Source: Burkholderiales bacterium (GTDB lineage: Bacteria > Pseudomonadota > Gammaproteobacteria > Burkholderiales > Casimicrobiaceae). From it: DNA of 13,754 nt. Positions within the stretch are counted from its first letter, which is position 1; every line of letters begins with the position of its first letter. This document shows, one piece after another, positions 1 to 6,498 of this stretch. The notes under the pieces were generated by a model. That model made no database searches. It had not been told where the DNA came from and worked only from the letters and a program-made list of their open reading frames with translations. Made by a program: the position numbers and the translations under genes. The DNA is taken from contig JAITMH010000198.1 in NCBI GenBank assembly GCA_031277445.1, positions 1 through 13,754 on the forward strand. The letters run 5' to 3'.

Positions 1-1808
1 GGCGGTCTTGGCGAACGACCTGCCATAACGTCGTCGATTTGATCGGCGTCAAGCGTTTCAAATTCCATCAGCGCCGCCGTCATCGCTTCAACCTTGTCGC
101 GGTTTTCTTCAAGAATGCGATGCGCCAAACCGTATTGCTCGTCAATGATCCGGCGAATTTCCGCATCGACTTGCTGCATCGTCGCTTCAGAAACATTCTT
201 GTGCGTCGTCACTGAACGCCCAAGAAATATCTCGCTATCGTTCTCGCCGTAAACCATCGTTCCCATTTTTTCCGACATTCCGTAGCGCGTCACCATGTCA
301 CGCGCTATGCTGGTCGCGTGCTCGAAATCGTTCGACGCACCGGTGGAAATCCGGTGAACGAACAATTCTTCCGCAACACGACCGCCGAATAAAATGGCGA
401 TTTTATTCAACATCTGATCCTGATACATACTGGTGCGGTCGCGTTCAGGTAACTGCCAGGTAACGCCCAGCGCCCGACCACGCGGCACAATCGTTACCTT
501 GTGTACCGGATCGGTTCCGGGCAGTACGCACGCCACCACCGTGTGTCCTGATTCGTGATACGCCGTCGCACGTTTTTCTTCCTCGGTAAGAATCATCGAA
601 CGGCGTTCCGGCCCCATGAAAATCTTGTCCTTGGCGCGTTCGAAATCTTCCATATCAACCAAGCGTTTGTTGGAACGCGCCGCAAACAGCGCCGCCTCAT
701 TCACAAGGTTGGCAAGATCGGCGCCGGAAAAACCGGGCGTGCCTCGTGCGATGATGTCCGGCTTCACATCATTGCCCATCGGCACCTTGCGCATATGAAC
801 TTTCAAAATTTGTTCGCGGCCACGAATGTCCGGCAACGGCACCACCACTTGCCGATCAAAACGTCCCGGTCGCAGCAACGCCGGATCAAGAACATCGGGG
901 CGGTTGGTCGCCGCGATCACGATCACGCCCGCGTTGGCTTCAAAGCCGTCCATTTCCACCAGCATCTGATTCAACGTCTGCTCGCGCTCGTCGTTGCCGC
1001 CGCCAAGACCCGCGCCGCGCTGACGACCCACCGCATCAATTTCGTCGATGAAAATAATACAAGGCGAATTCTTCTTCGCCTGCTCGAACATGTCGCGCAC
1101 ACGCGCCGCGCCGACACCAACAAACATCTCGACAAAATCGGAACCGGAGATCAAAAAGAACGGTACTTTGGCCTCGCCTGCAATCGCCCGCGCCAGCAAG
1201 GTCTTGCCGGTTCCGGGTGCGCCGACCATTAACACGCCACGCGGAATACGTCCGCCGAGTTTCTGAAATTTCGACGGATCTCTCAGAAAATCGACCAGTT
1301 CCTGCACTTCATCCTTGGCTTCGTCGCAACCGGCAACATCGGCGAACGTCACCGCGTTGTTCGTGTCGTCAAGCATTCGGGCGCGGCTTTTACCGAACGA
1401 GAAAGCGCCGCCTTTGCCGCCGCCCTGCATTTGCCGCATGATGAAAAACCAGAGGCCGACGATGAGAAGCAACGGGATAAACGACGTAATCAAAACTTCC
1501 AAAAACCAGTTGCGTCCCGATTCTTTCGCCTCGACCTTGACGCCGCTCTTGATCAAGTCATCGACCATCCACAAGTCGGGAGCGCTGTGCGTAACCTGCT
1601 TTTGATCGTTTCTGTCTGTCCAGAAAATCTTTTGCTTCTGTCCGTCGATCACCGCCGACTTGACGTTTCCGCTTATCGCCTGTTCCTTGAAATCGGAATA
1701 AGCGATCGGTTCGTTGCCTTTCTGCTGGTTTTCAAACTGCCTGACCGCCATCAACACGACCGCCAGAATCACCAGCCAGATACCAAAATTCTTTGCCCAA
1801 TTATTCAA
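1..1808 (-). CDS. ftsH: ATP-dependent zinc metalloprotease FtsH (3' end cut by window edge)
   Basis: FtsH is a hexameric inner-membrane AAA+ protease that degrades unassembled membrane proteins and short-lived regulators. Reading leftwards from 1808, about 602 residues are visible. There is an N-terminal membrane segment (about residues 8-22), a periplasmic domain, and a second membrane segment (about 102-123). These are followed by the AAA+ domain with Walker A GAPGTGKT (K202), Walker B IIFIDEID, and the metalloprotease site HESGH (H418-H422) with the third zinc ligand in SNDFEH (about D494). These positions match the family closely, so only the short C-terminal tail should be missing. No ATG lies before the first membrane segment. 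I chose TTG at 1808-1806 because AAGGAG (1820-1815) sits 6 bases upstream and the segment would otherwise be lost; an ATG-only gene caller would truncate it. It lies downstream of rlmE with a 128-base gap. Confidence 0.96.
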   Translation of the reverse strand, partial: MNNWAKNFGIWLVILAVVLMAVRQFENQQKGNEPIAYSDFKEQAISGNVKSAVIDGQKQKIFWTDRNDQKQVTHSAPDLWMVDDLIKSGVKVEAKESGRNWFLEVLITSFIPLLLIVGLWFFIMRQMQGGGKGGAFSFGKSRARMLDDTNNAVTFADVAGCDEAKDEVQELVDFLRDPSKFQKLGGRIPRGVLMVGAPGTGKTLLARAIAGEAKVPFFLISGSDFVEMFVGVGAARVRDMFEQAKKNSPCIIFIDEIDAVGRQRGAGLGGGNDEREQTLNQMLVEMDGFEANAGVIVIAATNRPDVLDPALLRPGRFDRQVVVPLPDIRGREQILKVHMRKVPMGNDVKPDIIARGTPGFSGADLANLVNEAALFAARSNKRLVDMEDFERAKDKIFMGPERRSMILTEEEKRATAYHESGHTVVACVLPGTDPVHKVTIVPRGRALGVTWQLPERDRTSMYQDQMLNKIAILFGGRVAEELFVHRISTGASNDFEHATSIARDMVTRYGMSEKMGTMVYGENDSEIFLGRSVTTHKNVSEATMQQVDAEIRRIIDEQYGLAHRILEENRDKVEAMTAALMEFETLDADQIDDVMAGRSPRP

Positions 1809-1814
1809 TGCCTG

Positions 1815-1820
1815 CTCCTT
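1815..1820 (-). promoter_or_regulatory. Shine-Dalgarno AAGGAG deciding the TTG start of ftsH
   Basis: A perfect AAGGAG on the minus strand, six bases before TTG 1808-1806. It supports a non-ATG start that keeps the first membrane helix of FtsH. Confidence 0.75.
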
Positions 1821-1824
1821 GCCT

Positions 1825-1853
1825 GTTATAAGGCTTCTTCCGCCACACCGCAA
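1825..1853 (-). promoter_or_regulatory. Possible sigma70 promoter for ftsH
   Basis: Minus strand TTGCGG (1853-1848), a 17-base spacer, then TATAAC (1830-1825). The predicted transcript start would fall at about 1818, which cuts into the AAGGAG ribosome site. Either the true start is slightly upstream or this promoter is spurious. ftsH may also be read from the rlmE promoter. Confidence 0.3.
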
Positions 1854-1860
1854 AATTTTC

Positions 1861-1931
1861 GGTTTAACTGGTCATTGTAAAGGCGCTGACGCTCCAAGAC
1901 CAGCCTTTGGTATTGTCACCTCCGGTAAACC
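1861..1931 (-). other. Nested inverted repeats between rlmE and ftsH
   Basis: GGTTTA (1861-1866) pairs with TAAACC (1926-1931), and inside it CTGGTC (1868-1873) pairs with GACCAG (1898-1903). The inner loop holds a further imperfect stem (1882-1895). There is no T-run on the downstream side, so this is not a standard terminator. It could be an RNA processing or attenuation element in an rlmE-ftsH transcript. Confidence 0.35.
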
Positions 1932-1936
1932 TTTGC

Positions 1937-2584
1937 TTACGCAGCGCTGCGAAACCCCTTCCCGACAACATAAATTTCCCGACTGCGCCCGCGTGATGCT
2001 TTCGGTTTGCGCACATACACCTTGTCGAAACACGTCGCCACCTGTTGCCGAAACGTGTCGCTACCCGCGCCCTGAAACAGCTTGACCGCAAAATCGCCGC
2101 CCTTGCGCAGATGAAGCACCGCAAAATCCAGCGCCAGTTCGGCCAGCCCGACGCTACGCGCCTGATCAGCCGCCTCCACCCCCGATAGATTGGGCGCCAT
2201 GTCCGACAATACAAGATCGACCGACGCACCTTTCAGCGCCTCCCGCACTGCCCGCAAGCCTTCTTCCGCCGCAAAATCGGCCTGAATGAAATCGACCCCG
2301 CTGATTCCGTCCATCTGCAAGAGATCAATGGCGATGATTTTCACCTGTCCGCCCAGCCGTTCGCGCACCACCTGACACCAACTTCCCGGCGCCGACCCCA
2401 GATCGACCACCGTCATTCCGGGGCGCAGCAAGTGATCCCTGTCCGCCAATTCGAGCAGTTTGAACGCCGCCCGCGAGCGGAAACCCCGCCGCTGCGCCTC
2501 CTTCACATACGGATCGTTCACATGCTCGTGCATCCACGCCTTGCCGAAACGATGCTTTTTGCCGCTTTTGTTAAGACCTGTCAT
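1937..2584 (-). CDS. rlmE: 23S rRNA (uridine-2'-O-)-methyltransferase RlmE (FtsJ/RrmJ)
   Basis: RlmE methylates the 2'-O of U2552 in the A-loop of 23S rRNA using S-adenosylmethionine, a late step of 50S assembly. The 215 residues compare with about 209 in E. coli. The Rossmann SAM site reads VVDLGSAPGSW (59-69). The catalytic K-D-K-E tetrad is present as K42 (AAFKLLE), D128 (LSDMAPN), K168 (FAVKLFQG) and E203 (SREIYVVG). The ATG at 2584 has AAGG seven bases upstream. It is transcribed with or just ahead of ftsH and diverges from yhbY, the classic proteobacterial order. The 72-base divergent spacer carries a heptamer repeat. Confidence 0.96.
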   Translation of the reverse strand: MTGLNKSGKKHRFGKAWMHEHVNDPYVKEAQRRGFRSRAAFKLLELADRDHLLRPGMTVVDLGSAPGSWCQVVRERLGGQVKIIAIDLLQMDGISGVDFIQADFAAEEGLRAVREALKGASVDLVLSDMAPNLSGVEAADQARSVGLAELALDFAVLHLRKGGDFAVKLFQGAGSDTFRQQVATCFDKVYVRKPKASRGRSREIYVVGKGFRSAA

Positions 2585-2604
2585 TTTTTAGCCTTGTTCC
2601 AAAC

Positions 2605-2639
2605 TCCTGATCCCCGATACCTGATTCCTGACCTCTGAA
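2605..2639. repeat. Degenerate heptamer tandem repeat (NCCTGAT)x5 in the rlmE/yhbY promoter gap
   Basis: Five consecutive 7-base units can be read: TCCTGAT, CCCCGAT, ACCTGAT, TCCTGAC, CTCTGAA. The period is exact and the units are degenerate. The complementary heptamer recurs at 13411-13438. The array fills about half of the divergent intergenic region. Confidence 0.6.
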
Positions 2640-2644
2640 TCGGG

Positions 2645-2650
2645 TACACT
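2645..2650 (+). promoter_or_regulatory. Candidate -10 box (TACACT) of yhbY
   Basis: TACACT ends six bases before the yhbY ATG, so the transcript would start at or next to the start codon. No Shine-Dalgarno precedes the ATG, which fits a leaderless message. No convincing -35 box is seen, so this is weak. Confidence 0.3.
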
Positions 2651-2656
2651 TGCCAC

Positions 2657-3433
2657 ATGTTGACATTAGCCCCCATCGAACGCCGCGCCTTGCGCGCCCA
2701 GGCGCATGCGCTTTCCCCCGTCGTCATGATCGGTCAGCACGGCTTGACGCCTGCCGTGCTGCGCGAAATCGACCACGCCCTGAATACCCACGAACTCATC
2801 AAAGTGCGCATTTTCAACAATGACCGCACCGAACGCGAAACGCTGCAACTCGCCATCTGCGACCGGCTGACCTGCGCGCCAGTGCAACACCTGGGCAAAC
2901 TGATCGTTCTCTGGCGTCCTGCGCCGCCCAAGGCAGAGGCTGCGCCGAAACCAGCCAAACGTCCCGCCAAAAAGACCGCCTCCAAAAAGGCCGCGAAAAA
3001 AGCTGCTGCTGCGAAACTTCCCGGCGCCATCAGCCGCCATGGGCAAGCGATCAAACCGCTGTCGGCGCGTCAGGCGAGAGAACAAGCGCAGCAACCGGCA
3101 TGGCAACCCCATGAAACATGGCAACCCCGCAACGCCGGCAGAAAGTCTTTTTCCAGCGACGCTCCCGACGATTTTCCCGGCAATCGCCGCCGCTCGCCAC
3201 GGCCTGCCGGTCGCAGTTCCCAAGGAGGGAGCGCGGGCGTCCCGCCCGCAAGCCGCCGTTCGCCGCAACCTGCCGGTCGGGGCGCTCATGCGGGCGGTTC
3301 CCATACAGGCGGAAAATCGCCGTTCCCGAAGACAAAACCATCGGCAAAACAACCTGCGCGGCAACCGCACGGCATTTCCGCTGCGCCGAAACCGGCCAAC
3401 CGGCGACGGCTGGGCGTCCGCGCAAAAACATGA
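2657..3433 (+). CDS. yhbY: YhbY-type CRM-domain RNA-binding protein with long basic C-terminal tail
   Basis: Residues 1-90 match the CRS1-YhbY (CRM) fold, an RNA-binding domain associated with assembly of the 50S subunit. The GxxG loop is seen in MIGQHGLT (26-29 = GQHG), followed by HELIKV and the terminal strand LIVLWRP. E. coli YhbY stops near residue 97. Here about 165 more residues follow. First comes a Lys/Ala/Pro stretch resembling histone H1 (about 95-122). Then comes an Arg/Pro/Gly/Ser-rich region holding two related RSPxPAGR repeats. Between these repeats a perfect DNA palindrome is translated. The tail is probably disordered and binds RNA non-specifically (inference). The ATG at 2657 has no visible Shine-Dalgarno. 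It diverges from rlmE, the usual position. Confidence 0.9.
   Translation: MLTLAPIERRALRAQAHALSPVVMIGQHGLTPAVLREIDHALNTHELIKVRIFNNDRTERETLQLAICDRLTCAPVQHLGKLIVLWRPAPPKAEAAPKPAKRPAKKTASKKAAKKAAAAKLPGAISRHGQAIKPLSARQAREQAQQPAWQPHETWQPRNAGRKSFSSDAPDDFPGNRRRSPRPAGRSSQGGSAGVPPASRRSPQPAGRGAHAGGSHTGGKSPFPKTKPSAKQPARQPHGISAAPKPANRRRLGVRAKT
3186..3279 (+). repeat. Pair of 28-base direct repeats inside the yhbY tail
   Basis: Positions 3186-3213 and 3252-3279 match at 24 of 28 bases and lie 66 bases (22 codons) apart in the same frame. Both encode a RRSPxPAGR-like peptide. The REP-like palindrome sits between them, suggesting duplication around an insertion. Confidence 0.65.
3233..3249. repeat. REP-like palindrome GCGGGCG-TCC-CGCCCGC inside yhbY
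   Basis: A perfect 7-base inverted repeat with a 3-base loop, embedded in GGGAGCGCGGGCG...CGCAAG. Such 'ARASRP'-encoding palindromes recur in many bacterial genomes as extragenic repeats (recalled, not searched). Here it is in frame and encodes Gly-Val-Pro-Pro-Ala. Confidence 0.55.
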
Positions 3434-3460
3434 TTCTACCAGCCGACGAAAACTCCGGAC

Positions 3461-3499
3461 GCCCTCTCCCCCACCCCTCTCCCACTTGCGGGAAAGGGG
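3461..3499. repeat. CCCTCTCCC-type hairpin repeat upstream of moaA
   Basis: CCCCTCTCCC (3474-3483) pairs with CGGGAAAGGGG (3490-3499) with one mismatch and a 6-base loop, preceded by another CCCTCTCCC. No T-run follows, so termination of yhbY transcripts here is only possible. Relatives lie at 9499-9521 and 13591-13610. Confidence 0.55.
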
Positions 3500-3515
3500 A
3501 ACGCGGAAACAACTC

Positions 3516-3524
3516 TGCTAAAAT
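3516..3524 (+). promoter_or_regulatory. Possible extended -10 promoter of moaA
   Basis: TGC followed by TAAAAT (3519-3524) is an extended -10 type box placed about 27 bases before the moaA ATG. The -35 position is poor and overlaps the hairpin repeat. A GGGGG tract at 3536-3540 may act as ribosome site. Confidence 0.35.
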
Positions 3525-3551
3525 CCGGCGTTCCTGGGGGTAAGCACAGTC

Positions 3552-4646
3552 ATGACGAAAACAATTCCTTTGCTCGACGCAACCGAATTCGCGCAGCAAC
3601 AATTCTTGCGCGGCATGCCTCTTGTCCAGCCCGAAGCGCTGTCTCCCCTTCTCGACCGGCGACAACGCGCACTGCACGACCTGCGTATTTCAGTGACCGA
3701 CCGCTGCAATTTTCGCTGCACATACTGCATGCCGAAAGATGCGTTTGGCCGCGATCATGCCTTTCTGTCGCACGACGAAGTCTTGCGTTTTGAAGAAATC
3801 GCCCGACTGGCGCAACTGTTCACCCGTCTGGGTGTGCGCAAAATCCGGCTGACCGGCGGCGAACCGCTGCTGCGAAAAAATATTGAACGGCTGATTGAAA
3901 TGCTGGCCGCGATTGACGGTATCGACCTGACGCTGACCACCAACGCCTCCATCCTCGCCAAAAAAGCGCAAAGCTTGCGCAACGCCGGTGTGCAACGAAT
4001 CACCGTCAGCCTTGACGCCATTGACGACGCCACGTTTCGGCGGATGAACGACGTGAATTTCCCGCTCGCCCGCGTGCTTGAAGGCATTGACGCCGCCGCC
4101 CGCGCCGGATTGACGCCGATCAAAATCAACACCGTTGTCAAACGCGGCGTCAACGAAAACGCTATTCTGCCTTTGATCCGCACTTTTAAAGGCAGCGGCC
4201 ACATCGTGCGCTTCATTGAATACATGGATGTCGGCGCGACCAACGGCTGGCGAATGGACGACGTTGTTTCCGCCACCGAAATCGTTGACACCATCAATGC
4301 CGAATTTCCGCTGGAACCCATCGACCCCAACTACCAGGGCGAAGTAGCCGGACGCTGGCGCTTCAAAGACGGCAGCGGTGAAATCGGCGTCATCGCCTCA
4401 GTCACGCAAGCGTTTTGCCGCGACTGCACACGGATGCGACTGTCCACCAACGGCCAGTTGTTCACCTGCCTTTTCGCCAACCGTGGTTACGACTTTCGTG
4501 CGTTGCTGCGCGACGGCGCCGACGACGACACCCTGATCCGCGCCATCACCGCGCTGTGGCAAAACCGCGACGACAACTACTCCGAACAACGAACCGCCAA
4601 CACCCCACGCGCCCAAAAGATCGAAATGTCGTATATCGGCGGTTGA
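3552..4646 (+). CDS. moaA: GTP 3',8-cyclase MoaA (molybdenum cofactor biosynthesis, radical SAM)
   Basis: MoaA performs the first step of molybdopterin synthesis, rearranging GTP to 3',8-cyclo-GTP with two [4Fe-4S] clusters and SAM. The 364 residues compare with about 329 in E. coli; the extra length is an N-terminal extension of about 35 residues that I recall from betaproteobacterial homologues. The radical SAM motif CNFRCTYC places cysteines at 52, 56 and 59. LTGGEPLLR follows. The C-terminal GTP-binding cluster is C289-x2-C292-x13-C306, and the chain ends in the functionally important GG (363-364). All key residues are intact. It heads a plus-strand run with mobA and moeA. No Moco riboswitch is recognisable in the 118 bases upstream. 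Confidence 0.97.
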   Translation: MTKTIPLLDATEFAQQQFLRGMPLVQPEALSPLLDRRQRALHDLRISVTDRCNFRCTYCMPKDAFGRDHAFLSHDEVLRFEEIARLAQLFTRLGVRKIRLTGGEPLLRKNIERLIEMLAAIDGIDLTLTTNASILAKKAQSLRNAGVQRITVSLDAIDDATFRRMNDVNFPLARVLEGIDAAARAGLTPIKINTVVKRGVNENAILPLIRTFKGSGHIVRFIEYMDVGATNGWRMDDVVSATEIVDTINAEFPLEPIDPNYQGEVAGRWRFKDGSGEIGVIASVTQAFCRDCTRMRLSTNGQLFTCLFANRGYDFRALLRDGADDDTLIRAITALWQNRDDNYSEQRTANTPRAQKIEMSYIGG

Positions 4647-4706
4647 GGCGTTTTGAATGATGAGCAAGACGCCTCTCTTATAAACACTACCAAGCCGGAA
4701 AAGCCC

Positions 4707-5228
4707 ATGCCTTCGAACCTGATCGTTGCTGAAACCCTTGCCCAACGAATTCTTTCGATTCGCGGCCATAAGGTTATACTGGACTCCGATCTGGCCGAAC
4801 TTTATGGCGTCCCAACAGGGCGTTTCAATGAGCAGGTTAAGCGTAATATTGATCGTTTCCCTTCCGAGTTCATGTTTCAGCTTACTGATAAAGAGTACGA
4901 ATGTTTGAGATCGCAATTTGCGATCTCAAAAAAAGGGCGCGGAGGCCGACGCTATTCTCCCTATGCATTTACCGAGCATGGCGCCATCATGGCTGCAACT
5001 GTACTTAACTCCCCCAAAGCCATAGAGATGAGCATCTATGTCGTCCGAGCTTTTATTCGTCTGCGGGAAATGCTTTCTTCTCACAAGGAGCTTGCCGCCA
5101 AATTAGAAGCCTTGGAGCATAAAGTGGGCAGTCACGATCAGGCAATTTCGGGGCTCATTAACGCGATTCGTCAATTAACCGCTCCTCCAGAAGAAAAAAA
5201 ACGCGGGATTGGGTTCTTGGCAGATTAA
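4707..5228 (+). CDS. ORF6N domain-containing protein
   Basis: The ORF6N domain is a DNA-binding domain typical of phages and large DNA viruses. It also occurs in stand-alone bacterial genes whose role is not established. Residues 14-100 show the family signatures: RGHKVILDSDLAELYGV, FNEQVKRN, FPxEFMFQLT, and GGRRYSPYAFTEHG. The last ~55 residues are charged and probably coiled coil (KELAAKLEALEHKV). I chose ATG 4707 (173 residues) because the domain begins soon after it; a TTG at 4653 would add 18 residues and starts 6 bases after the moaA stop. Base composition is visibly more AT-rich than moaA and mobA, and the gene splits a normally compact cofactor cluster, so it was probably acquired. 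A phage antirepressor-like or regulatory role is a guess. Confidence 0.85.
   Translation: MPSNLIVAETLAQRILSIRGHKVILDSDLAELYGVPTGRFNEQVKRNIDRFPSEFMFQLTDKEYECLRSQFAISKKGRGGRRYSPYAFTEHGAIMAATVLNSPKAIEMSIYVVRAFIRLREMLSSHKELAAKLEALEHKVGSHDQAISGLINAIRQLTAPPEEKKRGIGFLAD
4904..4934. other. Near-perfect 27-base palindrome followed by A7 inside the ORF6N gene
   Basis: TTTGAGATCGCA (4904-4915) is followed after three bases by its exact complement TGCGATCTCAAA (4919-4930), running into seven A residues (4928-4934). It lies in frame, in codons for LRSQFAISKK. On the coding strand no T-run follows, so it is not a terminator. Confidence 0.6.
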
Positions 5229-5273
5229 ACGATGGTGCCAGACAAAAATGCTGGTGTCGCTTTAATATTACCC

Positions 5274-5867
5274 ATGGAAAACAACCCCATCACCGGCCTC
5301 ATTCTCGCCGGCGGTCAAGGCCGCCGGATGGGAGGCGTGGACAAAGGGCTGCTTCTGCTCAATCACCGCACATTGACCGCGCATGTGATCGAGCGCTTGC
5401 GCCCACAAGTCGGCGCGCTTCTGATTAACGCCAACCGGCATTTGCCACGCTATGCCGCCTTCGGTTATCCGGTGATCTCCGATTCTTTTAGCAACTTCCC
5501 CGGTCCGCTCGCCGGTCTGCATGCGGGACTTTCCGAAGCACGCACACCCTGGGTCATCACCGCGCCCTGCGACTCGCCAATGCTGCCACACGATCTTGTC
5601 GCCCGTTTGTATGCCGCCGCACAACAACACGATGCGCCGCTGGCCATTGCCAAAGTCGGCGACCGCCTGCATTCCGTTTTTGCGCTGGCGCATCGCCGCG
5701 TACTGCCCGATCTCACCGATTATTTGCGAGGCGGCGAACGCAAAGTCGCGCTGTGGTTCGCCCGCATCGGCGGTGTTGAAGTACCGTTCGATGATCAACC
5801 CGAAGCCTTTCGCAACATCAACACACAGGACGAGTTGGATGCTATCGCCTCCCTTCTGATGCCTTGA
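5274..5867 (+). CDS. mobA: Molybdenum cofactor guanylyltransferase MobA
   Basis: MobA joins GMP from GTP to molybdopterin, giving the MGD form of the cofactor used by DMSO-reductase family enzymes such as nitrate reductase and formate dehydrogenase. The nucleotide-binding signature LAGGQGRRMGGVDKG starts at residue 11. PCDSP (D100) supplies the metal-binding aspartate, and the conserved NINTQDEL is near the C-terminus. Length 197 residues is normal (E. coli 194). An in-frame ATG at 5232 would add 14 residues without family similarity, so I chose 5274; neither start has a good ribosome site. Its stop codon lies inside the -35 box of the following brnT promoter. Confidence 0.94.
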   Translation: MENNPITGLILAGGQGRRMGGVDKGLLLLNHRTLTAHVIERLRPQVGALLINANRHLPRYAAFGYPVISDSFSNFPGPLAGLHAGLSEARTPWVITAPCDSPMLPHDLVARLYAAAQQHDAPLAIAKVGDRLHSVFALAHRRVLPDLTDYLRGGERKVALWFARIGGVEVPFDDQPEAFRNINTQDELDAIASLLMP

Positions 5868-5892
5868 CACACCGATTTATTGTGCATACAAT
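5864..5892 (+). promoter_or_regulatory. Sigma70 promoter of brnTA
   Basis: TTGACA (5864-5869), a 17-base spacer, and TACAAT (5887-5892): a nearly perfect consensus promoter. The TGA of mobA (5865-5867) is part of the -35 box. The expected transcript start is near 5899-5900, on the GTG start codon of brnT. Confidence 0.75.
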
Positions 5893-5894
5893 AA
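5877..5894. promoter_or_regulatory. Palindromic operator over the brnTA -10 box
   Basis: TTATTGTGCATACAATAA consists of 7-base arms TTATTGT and ACAATAA around GCAT, and contains the -10 box. BrnTA modules are known to be self-repressed by BrnA or the BrnA-BrnT complex, so this is the obvious operator. Confidence 0.65.
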
Positions 5895-5899
5895 GTGTC

Positions 5900-6172
5900 G
5901 TGAAAATCGCATTTGACCCCGCAAAAGACACCATCAACATCGAAAAGCACGATGGTGTGTCGCTTGCTGACGCCAAAGCGTTTGAGTGGGACAGCGCTGT
6001 GATTTGGCTTGACCATCGCAAGAACTATGGTGAAGACCGCATGATTGGCTTGGGCTACATCGGCGAGCGCCTGTTCAATGTTGTGTTTGTTGACCATAGC
6101 GATAGAACCCGCCGCATCATCAGTCTGCGAAAAGCCAACTTGAGAGAGGTGAAACGATATGCCAAAACTTAA
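5900..6172 (+). CDS. brnT: BrnT family toxin (RelE-fold ribonuclease)
   Basis: BrnT toxins (DUF497) are RelE-fold RNases that block translation and are neutralised by BrnA. From GTG 5900 the protein has 90 residues, the family length. It begins KIAFDPAKD with KHDGVSL near residue 16 and ends with the signature RRIISLRKANLREVKRY. An upstream in-frame TTG at 5864 lies inside the promoter, so it was rejected. The start codon sits about 7 bases after the -10 box, so the message should be leaderless. The 3' end overlaps brnA by 14 bases, implying translational coupling. It stands between mobA and moeA, where Moco clusters normally have no TA genes. Confidence 0.9.
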   Translation: MKIAFDPAKDTINIEKHDGVSLADAKAFEWDSAVIWLDHRKNYGEDRMIGLGYIGERLFNVVFVDHSDRTRRIISLRKANLREVKRYAKT

Positions 6173-6449
6173 ACCTGGAACGATTATCCCCACCGCAGAG
6201 GAAGATGCGTTCATTACCGCTTCGGCAATGACCGACCCTGACGCAATACCGTTGACCGACGAAGAATGGGAAACCGTTAAACCACTGGTTCGTATAGGCC
6301 GCCCGAAAGCAGAAGTCACAAAGGAGCGCATCACCATCCGCTTGTCGCGTGATGTGGTCACGCAATTCCGCGCAACTGGCGATGGCTGGCAAACACGCAT
6401 GGATGCCGCCTTGCGACAATTTATCGCGGAACACCCTCTATCCCACTAA
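6159..6449 (+). CDS. brnA: BrnA family antitoxin
   Basis: BrnA neutralises BrnT and represses the operon through a ribbon-helix-helix-like C-terminal DNA-binding domain. The 96 residues show an acidic N-terminal part (EEDAFITASAMTDPDA) followed by the family signature KERITIRLSRDVV and GDGWQTRMDAALRQFI (about residues 55-90). The ATG at 6159 is inside the end of brnT and has AGAGAGGTG (6143-6151) upstream. No terminator is visible in the 49 bases before moeA, so the brnTA promoter may read into moeA. Confidence 0.92.
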   Translation: MPKLKPGTIIPTAEEDAFITASAMTDPDAIPLTDEEWETVKPLVRIGRPKAEVTKERITIRLSRDVVTQFRATGDGWQTRMDAALRQFIAEHPLSH

Positions 6450-6498
6450 CCCATCGCACAAACGCAGACTCGCTCACGCACACCCAGGAAAACCTTCC

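Noticed and set aside
555..1232. Plus-strand open frame of 225 codons
   Set aside because: It is the antisense shadow of ftsH, whose AAA+ and protease motifs are read on the minus strand; the plus-strand peptide is His/Arg-rich and matches nothing.
3039..3521. Alternative plus-strand frames across the yhbY tail, suggesting a frameshift
   Set aside because: The yhbY frame is continuous from the CRM domain to the stop and keeps in-frame peptide repeats; the other frames have no starts or motifs of their own.
3434..3551. Moco riboswitch upstream of moaA
   Set aside because: The 118-base gap is mostly a CCCTCTCCC hairpin repeat and is too short and unlike the known element.
4653..4706. TTG start for the ORF6N gene 6 bases after the moaA stop
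   Set aside because: The added 18 residues do not resemble the family, and ATG 4707 lies just before the conserved domain; not fully excluded.
5232..5273. Longer MobA start
   Set aside because: The 14 extra residues precede the family's usual N-terminus; ribosome sites do not decide, so some doubt remains.
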